A stretch of 64,000 nucleotides of DNA from Streptomyces sp. HB132. Its GTDB lineage: Bacteria > Actinomycetota > Actinomycetes > Streptomycetales > Streptomycetaceae. Below the pieces are notes generated by a model. The model was not told the origin of the DNA and searched no databases. It saw nothing but the letters and a program-made list of their open reading frames with translations. Within the stretch, counting starts at the first letter, position 1. Each line of letters starts with the position of its first letter. This document shows, piece after piece, positions 8,501 through 16,411 of the stretch. Location: NCBI RefSeq assembly GCF_016909575.1, contig NZ_JAFBGA010000001.1, forward strand, positions 496,001-560,000, given 5' to 3'. The position numbers and the translations under genes are program-made.

Positions 8501-10714
8501 TTCCTGTCCGCGGACGTGGACCTTCGATGCAACTGGACCCGGTACCGATCGCCGAAGTCACGCAGTCGACGGCACGATGCCTACTGGAGGGTGGCGCGTC
8601 TTCCCGGTCATCTTGCTCTCTGGCGTTATCTGGCGTACTTCCCCACCGACGTCGAGCGTGCTCTCGGAGACTGCTGTCCCTCCGATCTGCCGTCCGCCAC
8701 CCTCCGCTGGGCTCGTCCTTCCGACGCATGGCTCCTGGGAGACGATGAAGGGCGCGCGGTCTGGGACGGGGAGCCGCAGCTCGGTGACGTGGTCCACTAC
8801 GCACGCACGCTCAATCTTTCTCTCTCCCAGACGCTCACGCGGCTCGGAGAGCTCGGACGGCCCGTTCTCGTTCCGGGCCGGCTGGACGGTGAGGCGCTGC
8901 CGGGAGAAGAGACCCTCCTGCTTCTCAGCAGGGACAACGATGGCATGCGCCCTTGGCTGCCGCCCGGTCAGAAGGTCTCCCCGATAGCCATGCTGACGAC
9001 CTGCGAGAACACGAAGTTGACCACACACGAGGCATTCAGGCTCCTTGAGTCCTGCGGGTACGACACATCTCCGTACGCCGCTCTGAGGGATCCCGGAAGT
9101 CCCGCCGCCTCGCGGGCGCGCATCCTGTTCAGCGCCCGGTTGGACGGACTGGCCCCCTGGGCATCCGAACCGATCGGAGCGAAGCACATCGTCGACGCGG
9201 CGCGGCAGCTGAACACGACTCCGCGTGCCGTACGTGAGGAGCTTCGGGCGCTCGGCGTCGATGTGATCAGACAAGCGGAACTCGGAGGCCCGTACAGGTC
9301 TTTGCATCTGGCTCTCAACCGAATCAATGGTGACGAGCAGAGGACCAGTCCGGTCACGTCGGCACATGTGCTCAACTCGGCTTACCTGACCGGTGAGACC
9401 GTCGAGAACACCGCACTGGCCCTTGAGGCGATCGGCTACACCGTCTCCGAGCATTCCTCGTCGGCCGGCTCCGCTCCGGAACACGCTCACCTGCTCGGCA
9501 TTCCTCTGGATGACGGCCTCTCGATCGACCTCGACGAGCCGGCGTCCCTCATGGCTGTTCACAGACTCGCACGCCGTAGCGGCGAGTCGTTGGCTCGAAC
9601 GGGAGAGCTGCTCAGAAGCCTGGGTGTCGACGTTCCTTTCGATGAACTGCCTCTCGACCTGACGCCGGACGAAGTGCAGTTGTTCACGGCCTGCGCGGCT
9701 TCTCCCGGTGGGCAGGAAGACGGATTGAATCCAGTCTTGGACGTGCCTCTGGCTCATCTCGTCTACAAGGCCAGTGCTCTCGACCTGCCTCTGCTGCGTG
9801 TGGCCGAGCGGATGAAGGAGCTCGGCGCACTCGTGGGACCGATGCCGGAGCCGCTCCCCCCTGTTCCCGCCTCGCAGGTCGAACGCGCAGCCCTCGGAGC
9901 GTGGATCCCTTACCCAGGACGTCCGAACCGCGGCGTGCCGTGGGGGCATGTGGTGTGCACGGCGCAGTGGAACGGGTGGACCTCTCAGGAGGCCGCGGTG
10001 CGGCTGCGGCAGTGGGGCCTGCCGGTCGTTGACCCGAGCGGATCCGACTGGCCGGAGCCCGAGGCCCACGACCTGACGCTGCTCAGCCGGAACGCCGACG
10101 CCAGGACCCCATGGCTTGATCTGGCGCGTCCGGTGAGCACCCGGCATGTCGTCCGCGCCGCGCGAGTGACAGGAATGTCCATCGTGGAGGCCCGTGAGCG
10201 GCTGCTTGCCCTGGGCGCCCGTATCTCGCGGCCGGAGCGGACGACCGGTGAAGTGCGGTTCAGGGAGTTGGCCGGCGATGACGCCACGCTCCTCACCCAG
10301 GCAGCATGGGGTGCGAAGTACCTGACGGACTCTGCGGAACTGCCCGCCGCGTGGGTGCTCATCCGGGCCATGAGCACTGATCTTCCGGCTCTCGAGGTGG
10401 CGGAACGGCTGCGCGCGGCCGGTCTTCGCCTGCAGGACTACCCCTATCCGGACGCCCCCATGACAGCGAAGGATCTCGTGATCCTGAAGGAGAACGCCTA
10501 CACGTCGAACGACTGGATGCCGCTCGAGACGAGCGTCGGCCTGGAACATCTGCTCGTGTGTGCCCATCGTCTCCATACGACGGTCGAGGACATGGCCGAC
10601 CGGATGCGCAGGTTCGGCTACGCCGTTCCCCCTGTCACGGACATGGTGGCGGACGCATGGGCGAAGGTGCCGCGGACGGCCGAAGCCTCGGACGGTTGCC
10701 TGCCCGCCTGGTGA
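5552..10714 (+). CDS. caspase-like peptidase / HSP90-type ATPase / repeated helical (wHTH-type) conflict protein
   Basis: A 1,720-residue cytosolic protein. Residues 1-250 form a caspase (C14) domain with catalytic His83 in LSGHG and Cys138 in VIDACRD. Residues 260-590 are helical, without recognised motifs. Residues about 590-850 form a GHKL/HSP90-type ATPase: ELYQNAMDAC (N-box, Asn614), DNGSGMG (Asp660) and FGIGVLSYF (about 707), followed by NARGSVPQLSVDRSQI, typical of prokaryotic immune HSP90s. From about 1050 to the end there are roughly eight 70-80-residue repeats with a shared pattern (hydrophobic L, PW, hHVhxAAr, then xRLxxLGxxV), matching the winged-helix repeats described after such HSP90 domains. 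All catalytic residues are present. Third codon positions from about 8.7 kb on show more T and A than neighbouring genes, suggesting horizontal origin. Likely role: a nucleotide-controlled caspase released on a threat signal; the trigger and substrate are unknown. Confidence 0.85.
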   Translation: MHANGHRALLLFVPQYASPNWPNLEYLHTEYLEISRSMAEQGYVIDPASGCRDFLAAELNDRIADFVRGAARGEWLVVYLSGHGFQYNGTHWFAAHDSEPDPERRRGLKSTNVSLDEDWPKEVEESRCAETLFVIDACRDRLVADTGDVLSRPNTTPPASGRLSYLLACAPEERAAYVSEGATGFSLFTRALRDVLADAQAPLGADRLRALIDQGMQELRRRHPGSDQEARLSSEGGRQRFAFLPAPVPVLPYGHGVWRRAEGSVAQLREETEYVAQGLARRLEDDRKPLADDPWVDWESGRRAAARLEQLVDAMPDARFTPRETAVLVMAPALYHGFRLSRAVDAVGLTKPSRAHSKVKAAWERYPRLDQQTTLRNDPRRSDRDRYIAQAWVVHRSEVRMASARDFGVKLRDYIETVAGTEQLSEILHIDLVAWLFRAMQEGAGVLAEPPVARDGADFVVRYELIGHLLAAAQIMALDLAELPPVLVENSGGRDRVGLAQVRRDVNAAEWEITDRTVRLRAACSHQAVMVALQERVGFLDGLIGARTSVPEELAALPSRASADEVTPADVDGRKRFLPVVTRFGLDGPRVRELLIGEQLYTDRNLAVRELYQNAMDACEVRLARETLLARSHQHRPEWRGRIRISQGMEGPRRFLQCVDNGSGMGREELVHAFAQGGARLSHLSPFQEEKRLWEWEKIPFRENSRFGIGVLSYFMLADEIEVETRKFLKDGSPAVPLSVTIAGPDHLFQVREHSEESDFLGEVCGTRVRWYLRSDVPADFSCVRALRAVLGVARFDTEAGEEAWEWRPQEQWRKGEYRSRPDSVGGLSINATGQVVADTHGDVYWCEHGGALLVDGIATRANWYPPGAESGRDMRPAGEMRVVGAVVNLQGSLGTTLNARGSVPQLSVDRSQILHDVFEPLQKRLRKAAPSLAASELLTEAWLAHVADTEPRVADQVVQGLVECGARLVHEDGSASDIVRTGFLSADVDLRCNWTRYRSPKSRSRRHDAYWRVARLPGHLALWRYLAYFPTDVERALGDCCPSDLPSATLRWARPSDAWLLGDDEGRAVWDGEPQLGDVVHYARTLNLSLSQTLTRLGELGRPVLVPGRLDGEALPGEETLLLLSRDNDGMRPWLPPGQKVSPIAMLTTCENTKLTTHEAFRLLESCGYDTSPYAALRDPGSPAASRARILFSARLDGLAPWASEPIGAKHIVDAARQLNTTPRAVREELRALGVDVIRQAELGGPYRSLHLALNRINGDEQRTSPVTSAHVLNSAYLTGETVENTALALEAIGYTVSEHSSSAGSAPEHAHLLGIPLDDGLSIDLDEPASLMAVHRLARRSGESLARTGELLRSLGVDVPFDELPLDLTPDEVQLFTACAASPGGQEDGLNPVLDVPLAHLVYKASALDLPLLRVAERMKELGALVGPMPEPLPPVPASQVERAALGAWIPYPGRPNRGVPWGHVVCTAQWNGWTSQEAAVRLRQWGLPVVDPSGSDWPEPEAHDLTLLSRNADARTPWLDLARPVSTRHVVRAARVTGMSIVEARERLLALGARISRPERTTGEVRFRELAGDDATLLTQAAWGAKYLTDSAELPAAWVLIRAMSTDLPALEVAERLRAAGLRLQDYPYPDAPMTAKDLVILKENAYTSNDWMPLETSVGLEHLLVCAHRLHTTVEDMADRMRRFGYAVPPVTDMVADAWAKVPRTAEASDGCLPAW

Positions 10715-10773
10715 GCGGCCAGCCTTCCGCGTACGTAAGGTCTGTTGAAAGGCCAACGGAAGGCGGAGCGGTG

Positions 10774-11283
10774 ATGCGCGGTTACAGGGGCGGTTCCTAC
10801 GGGCTGGACGAGCCGAGAAGTCTCAGGGACCGGGCGGGGGAGTACGCGCTCCTGCCCCTGCGGATCTTTCTCGGCGTCACGTTCGTCTACGCGGGGCTGG
10901 ACAAACTGACCGACAGCGCGTTCCTGTCGGCCGACGGGGCGGGTTCCATCGGCGAGATGATGCACGCCGTACGCGACAGCGCCGCGATCCCGGGCCTCGT
11001 CGACCTGGCGCTTAAGAGTCCCTCGGGCTTCGGCTACGCCATCGCGATCGGTGAGCTCCTCGTCGGCCTGGGCACCCTGGCCGGCCTGTGGGGCCGGCTC
11101 GCGGCACTCGGCGGGGCGCTGATCTCGCTCAGCCTGTGGCTGACCGTCAGCTGGCAGACCGAGCCGTACTACTACGGCAACGACCTGATCTACCTCATGG
11201 CCTGGCTGCCGCTGCTGCTCGCCGGCACGCCCTACTGGTCGGTGGACGCGCTGAGGGGACAGCGACGCCGCAGGGGGCTCTGA
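10774..11283 (+). CDS. DoxX-family membrane protein
   Basis: A 169-residue inner-membrane protein with four predicted helices. LLPLRIFLGVTFVYAGLDKLTD is the DoxX signature first helix, and FGYAIAIGELLVGLGTLAGL and WLPLLLAGTPYWSVDAL match later helices. The family is linked to quinone- and thiol-based redox balance. ATG 10774 has GGAG 5 bases upstream; GTG 10771 is the alternative. It follows the caspase/HSP90 gene by 59 bases but has no evident link to it. Confidence 0.8.
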   Translation: MRGYRGGSYGLDEPRSLRDRAGEYALLPLRIFLGVTFVYAGLDKLTDSAFLSADGAGSIGEMMHAVRDSAAIPGLVDLALKSPSGFGYAIAIGELLVGLGTLAGLWGRLAALGGALISLSLWLTVSWQTEPYYYGNDLIYLMAWLPLLLAGTPYWSVDALRGQRRRRGL

Positions 11284-11449
11284 CGGCCGACGGCCCACGT
11301 CGGGCATATCGCATAAGGGCGGGCACTTCGATGTGAGTGTTTTGAACCCGTGCCCATCCAGTGCGTTCGCCCTGCACGCAAGTTGTTAGCGTGATTGCAG
11401 CGGCGGCGTCCACACAGGTCTGCTGACGTACGGGGAAGGGGCAAGCGCC

Positions 11450-11881
11450 ATGGCATGGGATGAATGGGAACAACTCAAGAGCGACGCTGCGGAGAGGAGC
11501 TCCGCGCGCATGCAGCTCAACCAGGCTCCCGCGGCCGGGGGTGGCGGCAGCGCGTCCAGCGGTGATCTGGTCGTGCACGACGACCAGCTGGGGAAGCTGG
11601 GGAACACGGCGTACGAGCTGCGCCAGCAGTTCGGGACGGCCAGCGACTTCGCCCGCCCCAGTACGTTCACCGCGTCGATCGACCTCTTCAACGACGGTCT
11701 CGACATGGGGTCCGCGCTGACCGAGCTGCACGACGCGTGGAACAGCCAGACCGGCACCTTGAAGGAGGCGTGCGCGCACATCTCGAACCACTTCGACTTC
11801 ACGCGCGCACAGCACTCCAAGGACGAGGTCCACATCCAGACGAGTATTTCGGTGTCGAAGATCGACGATTACATCAAGTAG
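11450..11881 (+). CDS. WXG/ESX-like helical protein, 143 aa
   Basis: No signal peptide or membrane helix. A small, mostly helical protein beginning MAWDEWEQLKSDA and carrying a second Trp motif (ELHDAWNSQTGTLKE). The size, Trp motifs and helical pattern resemble ESX (type VII) cargo-like proteins in Streptomyces, although the strict WxG triad is not seen. It sits 75 bases before a membrane-anchored exported protein in the same direction. No ESX machinery gene is in the window. GGGGAAGGGG lies 11-20 bases upstream of the start. Export-related function is an inference. Confidence 0.5.
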   Translation: MAWDEWEQLKSDAAERSSARMQLNQAPAAGGGGSASSGDLVVHDDQLGKLGNTAYELRQQFGTASDFARPSTFTASIDLFNDGLDMGSALTELHDAWNSQTGTLKEACAHISNHFDFTRAQHSKDEVHIQTSISVSKIDDYIK

Positions 11882-11956
11882 CTCATCGGAACCGATCGTC
11901 GACCGACAACTACGGGGCTGGGCAGCGTTACGGCCGGCAACAGGCGGAAGAAGATC

Positions 11957-12532
11957 GTGTTCGCCGCCATGGGCGTCCTCGTAGTTGCCGGAGTGGGCGT
12001 CGCCCTGTTCCTGCCGGATCAGAAGCCGGCTCTCTCCGTACCCGACCGGGTGTGTCAGGAGGCGGTGCCCGGTACCCACGTGGAGTCTCTGCTGCCGGAG
12101 AGCGGGGCCTTCGAGGAGAGTTCCATGAACTTCATGGCTGACGCGTCGAAGGGGCTGGGGAAGTGCGACCTGTCCGGCGGGGGCGGGGATCTCGAAATCA
12201 AGTACAGCAGGATCCAGGAGCCCGACTTCACCTGGGATTCGGTGCAGCAGGACGCGTCGAAGCCAGACAACACTCCGCTCTCGCTCGGACCGGCCAGTGG
12301 GTACGTCGGTAACAACAGGGCCGAGCTCTTCGTCGACTGCCCGTACTCGAAGGTCCGTAAGGATGCCCTGGAGGTCTCCGTCGGCATCGCGGGAGTCTCC
12401 GAGACGGAGGACAGCACCAGGACGGCGGAGCTCTCCGCGCTGACGGCCGACGTCGCCCGCGCGGCAGCCCGCGACGTCATCGGCTGCGAGTGCGCCGCCG
12501 ACCTCCCCGACAGCGCCCCGAAGATCGGCTGA
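11957..12532 (+). CDS. N-terminally anchored extracytoplasmic protein, hypothetical
   Basis: 191 residues. Residues 3-20 (AAMGVLVVAGVGVALFL) form one membrane anchor; the rest looks extracytoplasmic, with five cysteines (VCQEA, KCDLS, DCPYS, GCECA) that could form disulfides, and many Asp/Ser residues. GTG 11957 has GGAAG 7 bases upstream. The frame is open back to 11882 with a positively charged RRKK just before the anchor, so a slightly longer protein using a rare start is possible. It resembles the small DUF3558-like secreted proteins of Streptomyces only in general layout. Probably co-transcribed with the gene at 11450. Confidence 0.5.
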   Translation: MFAAMGVLVVAGVGVALFLPDQKPALSVPDRVCQEAVPGTHVESLLPESGAFEESSMNFMADASKGLGKCDLSGGGGDLEIKYSRIQEPDFTWDSVQQDASKPDNTPLSLGPASGYVGNNRAELFVDCPYSKVRKDALEVSVGIAGVSETEDSTRTAELSALTADVARAAARDVIGCECAADLPDSAPKIG

Positions 12533-12551
12533 TCCGGCTTGCCGGTGGTGG

Positions 12552-12800
12552 TCAGGGCACTCGGGTCGAACCAGGTGCCGACGCCTCCGCCGACGCCGTC
12601 CGCGCCCCGCGCCGCCGTCGCACCCGGTAGCTCACCCAGGTCGCCGTGGCAGCCAGCCACAGGCCGCCGACGAACACGGGTACGAAGAACGTCCACGGGG
12701 CGTTCCACGCGCCCGCCGCGTCCGCCGCGTAGCCGCCCGCCAAGGTGAGCATGACGAGGCCCGCCACCGCGCGGCCGGGCCGGATCTCATGACGCAGCAC
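12552..12800 (-). CDS. small two-helix membrane protein, partner of PspC gene
   Basis: 82 residues with two hydrophobic helices (VAGLVMLTLAGGYAADAAG and WTFFVPVFVGGLWLAATATW) and a basic C-terminal tail (RVRRRRGAR). The GTG at 12800 overlaps the 3' end of the PspC gene by 14 bases, so translation is coupled. No named family is recognised. It is presumably an accessory of the PspC membrane complex. Confidence 0.65.
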   Translation of the reverse strand: MLRHEIRPGRAVAGLVMLTLAGGYAADAAGAWNAPWTFFVPVFVGGLWLAATATWVSYRVRRRRGARTASAEASAPGSTRVP

Positions 12801-14121
12801 GGGTGACCTCCAGCTGTCCGATGCCGATTCCCATGCCGAGTTCGAGGGTTCCGGCGGGTTTGCTGTTCTCGGGGGGTTCGATGGTCCGCCGGGTGTGCCG
12901 GTCGGGGGCGATGTCCACGTCCTTGCGCAGGTCCGTGGGGAACTGGATGTCGCCGAGGCCCGCTTCGGCGTCCACCTTCACCGTCACCCCAGCGGGCACG
13001 ACGACGAGCGCGCGGCCCGCCGCGACCTGGACGCGGGTGCGCAGGGTCTCGCCCTTCGGCACGGTGATCCGGGAGAGGTCCAGCTTCGCGATACCGGTGT
13101 TGACCTTGTACTCCGGCCGGACCGTGGCCACCGACGCGGGACGCCACTCCTTGCGGGCCCAGTCGGTACCGATGTCCCGGGGGATGGCGGATGCACCCGC
13201 GAGCAGCCCGGCCGTGATCATGGCCAGCACGATCGTACCGAAGCCGGTCCGGCCGAGGACGGACGCGACCAGCAGGCCCAGGCCGAACACCCCCAGAGCG
13301 GCGGCGAGCCCGATCTGCAGACTCGTCCCCAGCGGATGGGTCTCCCAGCTCAGCCCCGTTCCCAGGCCGCCCGCGATCAGGGCGAACAGGAACACGAGGC
13401 CGGCGATCGAGCGTGGGCCCCGGGTGCCCTGCGCACGGTGGGGAGGGCGGAACGGATCGTCGGGGGCCACCCTGCGCCTGCCCGGCTCCGCCGCCTCGGA
13501 GACCGCGTCGGCGGGGCCCCACAGATAGCCGGTCCCCGCCGGGCCGGTCGTGCCGTCCTTGACGATCGGATCCCGCCACCAGGACGGTCTGCCCGGCGTG
13601 GGTGGCGCCTTCACCTCGGGCGGCGCCCCGTGCCCGGCAGTGTGCGCCGCGCTCTTCGGGGTGTGCGCCGCCGTGCCCGGCGCGTCCTCGGGGGGGATCG
13701 TCCTGCGGTGCTGCGTCCACACCGAGAAGCCGATCACGCTCAGCGACAGCATCGCGGCGAAGGCGAGCATCCCGCCGTTGTGCAGCATCGACAGCAGCAG
13801 CCCGCAGCCCACCAGGGCCAGTAGCAGGGCGACCAGGGAGGCGCCTTCGACCCGCCCCGAGAGCAGCCGCCGCGCCTCGTTCTCGTCCTCGCCCTCCACC
13901 GGGAGCAGCAGCCATGCGAAGCCGTAGAAGATGAGACCGATGCCGCCCGTCACCGCGAGGACGCCGAGCACGATCCGGAAGATCACCGGGTCCACGTCGC
14001 AGTACCGGCCGAGTCCGCCGCACACCCCGGCCACCACTTTCCGCCGCGGGCTGCGCTGCAGCCGCGGTGCCGGTTCGGGGGGCGGCGTGACGCCCGGGGA
14101 AGCGTCCTGGGGAACGGTCAT
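12787..14121 (-). CDS. PspC-domain membrane protein with C-terminal toastrack/LiaF-like domain
   Basis: 444 residues. Residues 25-80 are a PspC domain (KVVAGVCGGLGRYCDVDPVI, then a GGIGLIFYGFAWLLLPVE helix). Several membrane helices follow, in two groups split by a proline-rich linker. The last 120 residues (VNTGIAKLDLSRITVPKGE to LELGMGIGIGQLEV) form repeated short beta strands, the pattern of LiaF/YvqF-type C-terminal domains. PspC proteins sense or buffer envelope stress. It is divergent from the PspC-fused kinase (197 bases apart), as in LiaFSR-like systems where the PspC/LiaF protein restrains the kinase. ATG 14121 follows a region without coding character. Confidence 0.85.
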   Translation of the reverse strand: MTVPQDASPGVTPPPEPAPRLQRSPRRKVVAGVCGGLGRYCDVDPVIFRIVLGVLAVTGGIGLIFYGFAWLLLPVEGEDENEARRLLSGRVEGASLVALLLALVGCGLLLSMLHNGGMLAFAAMLSLSVIGFSVWTQHRRTIPPEDAPGTAAHTPKSAAHTAGHGAPPEVKAPPTPGRPSWWRDPIVKDGTTGPAGTGYLWGPADAVSEAAEPGRRRVAPDDPFRPPHRAQGTRGPRSIAGLVFLFALIAGGLGTGLSWETHPLGTSLQIGLAAALGVFGLGLLVASVLGRTGFGTIVLAMITAGLLAGASAIPRDIGTDWARKEWRPASVATVRPEYKVNTGIAKLDLSRITVPKGETLRTRVQVAAGRALVVVPAGVTVKVDAEAGLGDIQFPTDLRKDVDIAPDRHTRRTIEPPENSKPAGTLELGMGIGIGQLEVTRAAS

Positions 14122-14318
14122 GGCTCCATGGTGACGGCCCGTACGTCCTCGTGGGACCCGCGACGACCCTGGACGATCCCTGATATTCCGTCCCTCCCGC
14201 CCCTGGGGGCCCGCCGCGGGCCCGTGTCGGAGACCCGGACCGCGGCGGCGACGCATCAGGGTCGGGTCGGGGGCGGACCCTGATGCCACGGCCCACCGGT
14301 ACGTGTGACGATCGGTGC

Positions 14319-15626
14319 ATGCCAGCAGCCACGACCCGAGCCCCGAGCTCCCACGCCCCGGACCCGGAGGAGCAGGTGCCGCGCAAGCTGTACCGCAGCG
14401 CCGACGGACGGATGCTCGGCGGCGTCGCGCGCGGGCTCGCCGGACATCTGGGGCTGCCCGTCGCCTGGGTCCGGTTCGTCTTCCTCGGGCTGTTCTTCGC
14501 GGACGGCCTCGGCGCCCTGCTCTACGCCGTCTTCTGGATCGTCGTACCGCTCGGGGTGGGCGGTGTCGGCGGCGCCGGTGGGGCGGGAGGCATGCAGAAG
14601 TCCCTCTTCGAGACCGCGCCCGACGGCCGGCGCAGACTCCGCAAGCCCGACAAGGGCCAGGTCTTCGCCCTGGTCGCGCTGCTCGTCGGCGCACTGGTCT
14701 TCGTCGGCAACGTCGACATGGGGAGCGACGCGGACCGCTACGTCTGGCCGGCGCTGCTGATCGGCGCGGGGTCCGTCCTGGTGTGGCGTCAGGCCGACAA
14801 CGCCCGACGCGCCCGCTGGATCGAGGTCGGCCGCCGACGTCGCGTGCTGCACCTGGCCCGTGGACTGGCCGGTGTCGCACTCGTCGGCCTCGGCCTCGCC
14901 GCCTTCATGGTGGTGCGCGGCTCGGCGGCCCAGCTCGGCACCGCGCTGACCGCCGCCGTCGCGGTCGTCACCGGTATCGCGCTGCTCGCGGGTCCCTACC
15001 TCGTGCGCATGACACAGGACCTGTCCGAGGAACGTCTGATGCGCATCCGGGCCCAGGAGCGCGCCGAGGTCGCCGCCCACGTCCACGACTCCGTCCTGCA
15101 CACACTCACCCTGATCCAGCGCAGTGCCGACGACGGCGGCGAGGTCCGCAGACTGGCCCGCGCCCAGGAGCGCGAGCTGCGCAACTGGCTGTACGACCCG
15201 TCGGGTACGGGCAAGGACGAGGACGACGAGCCCACGAACCTCGCAGAGGCGGTCAAGCGCGCCGCCGCCGAGGTGGAGGACAAGCACGGCGTCCCGCTGG
15301 AGGTCGTCGTCGTCGGTGACTGCCCGCTCGACGAGAAGCTGACGGCGCAGATGCAGGCCGCACGCGAGGCGATGGTCAACGCCGCCAAGTACGGTGGCGA
15401 GGGCGGCGCCGTCCAGGTCTTCGCGGAGGTCGAGGGCCGCACGGTCTTCGTCTCCGTACGGGACCGGGGGCCGGGATTCGACCTGGACGCCGTGCCCGGC
15501 GACAGGATGGGCGTACGAGAATCGATCATCGGCCGGATGCAGCGCAACGGCGGTACGGCGCGGCTGCGTTCGGTGCCCGGCGGGGGCACGGAAGTCGAGC
15601 TGGAGATGGAAAGGGCGAGCGAATGA
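14319..15626 (+). CDS. PspC-fused sensor histidine kinase (HisKA_3 / HATPase)
   Basis: 435 residues. An N-terminal PspC domain (KLYRSADGRMLGGVARGLAG) leads into four to five membrane helices. HisKA_3 follows with the phospho-accepting histidine in VAAHVHDSVLH (about His256). The ATPase domain has an N-box (AREAMVNAAKYG) and G-boxes (RDRGPGFDLD and a GGGTEVELEM end). It autophosphorylates and passes phosphate to the regulator at 15623, whose ATG overlaps its TGA. Together with the divergent PspC/LiaF-like protein it forms an envelope-stress circuit with PspC domains on both arms. Confidence 0.92.
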   Translation: MPAATTRAPSSHAPDPEEQVPRKLYRSADGRMLGGVARGLAGHLGLPVAWVRFVFLGLFFADGLGALLYAVFWIVVPLGVGGVGGAGGAGGMQKSLFETAPDGRRRLRKPDKGQVFALVALLVGALVFVGNVDMGSDADRYVWPALLIGAGSVLVWRQADNARRARWIEVGRRRRVLHLARGLAGVALVGLGLAAFMVVRGSAAQLGTALTAAVAVVTGIALLAGPYLVRMTQDLSEERLMRIRAQERAEVAAHVHDSVLHTLTLIQRSADDGGEVRRLARAQERELRNWLYDPSGTGKDEDDEPTNLAEAVKRAAAEVEDKHGVPLEVVVVGDCPLDEKLTAQMQAAREAMVNAAKYGGEGGAVQVFAEVEGRTVFVSVRDRGPGFDLDAVPGDRMGVRESIIGRMQRNGGTARLRSVPGGGTEVELEMERASE

Positions 15627-16318
15627 CCGAGAACACCGAAGCCACCGGGGGCCCGGAGCGCCGGGTACGGGTCGTGCTCGTCGACGACCACCGGATGTTC
15701 CGCACCGGGGTCCAGGCCGAGATCGGCCGCACCGAGGAGACCGGGGTCGAGGTCGTCGGCGAGGCCGCCGACGTCGACCAGGCGGTCACCGTGATCACCG
15801 CGACCCGCCCCGAGGTCGTCCTCCTCGACGTCCACCTCCCGGGAGGCGGCGGCGTCGAGGTGCTGCGGCGCTGCGCACCGATGATGGGTGCCGTCGAGAA
15901 CCCGGTGCGCTTCCTCGCGCTGTCCGTCTCGGACGCGGCCGAGGACGTCATCGGCGTCATCCGGGGCGGTGCCCGCGGCTACGTCACCAAGACCATCACC
16001 GGCGCCGATCTGGTCGACTCCGTCTTCCGGGTCCAGGACGGCGACGCGGTGTTCTCGCCGCGGCTGGCCGGTTTCGTCCTGGATGCCTTCGCCTCGACGG
16101 ACGCCCCGCCGGTCGACGAGGACATGGACCGGCTGACGCAGCGCGAGCGCGAGGTGCTGCGGCTGATCGCCCGGGGATACGCGTACAAGGAGATTGCCAA
16201 GCAGTTGTTCATCTCGGTGAAGACGGTCGAGTCCCACGTCTCGGCCGTCTTGCGCAAGCTCCAGCTGTCCAACCGGCACGAGCTGACCCGGTGGGCCACG
16301 GCGCGGCGGCTGGTCTGA
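15623..16318 (+). CDS. LuxR-family (NarL-type) response regulator
   Basis: 231 residues: a receiver domain with the acidic pair in VVLVDDH and phospho-acceptor Asp69 in VVLLDVHLPGG, then a LuxR-type HTH (LTQREREVLRLIARGYAYKE, then SVKTVESHVSAVLRKL). ATGA overlap with the kinase at 15623 makes it the cognate regulator. The likely target is the divergent PspC operon and itself, by analogy with LiaR-type regulators. Confidence 0.93.
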   Translation: MTENTEATGGPERRVRVVLVDDHRMFRTGVQAEIGRTEETGVEVVGEAADVDQAVTVITATRPEVVLLDVHLPGGGGVEVLRRCAPMMGAVENPVRFLALSVSDAAEDVIGVIRGGARGYVTKTITGADLVDSVFRVQDGDAVFSPRLAGFVLDAFASTDAPPVDEDMDRLTQREREVLRLIARGYAYKEIAKQLFISVKTVESHVSAVLRKLQLSNRHELTRWATARRLV

Positions 16319-16337
16319 GCCCCGCGCAAGCTCGGGC

Positions 16338-16411
16338 GGGATCGCGGGCTCAGGGGGATCGGGCTCAGGCGGATCGGCTCAGCGGGGTTCAAGGCGATCG
16401 GGCTCAGGCGG
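16338..16411. repeat. imperfect GATCGGGCTCAGG-type direct repeats
   Basis: Four to five imperfect copies of a 13-17 base unit (GATCGGGCTCAGG and variants) fill the gap between the response regulator and the acetyltransferase. They run into the last codons of the latter, so its C-terminus may have been altered by repeat slippage. No gene fits here. Confidence 0.6.
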
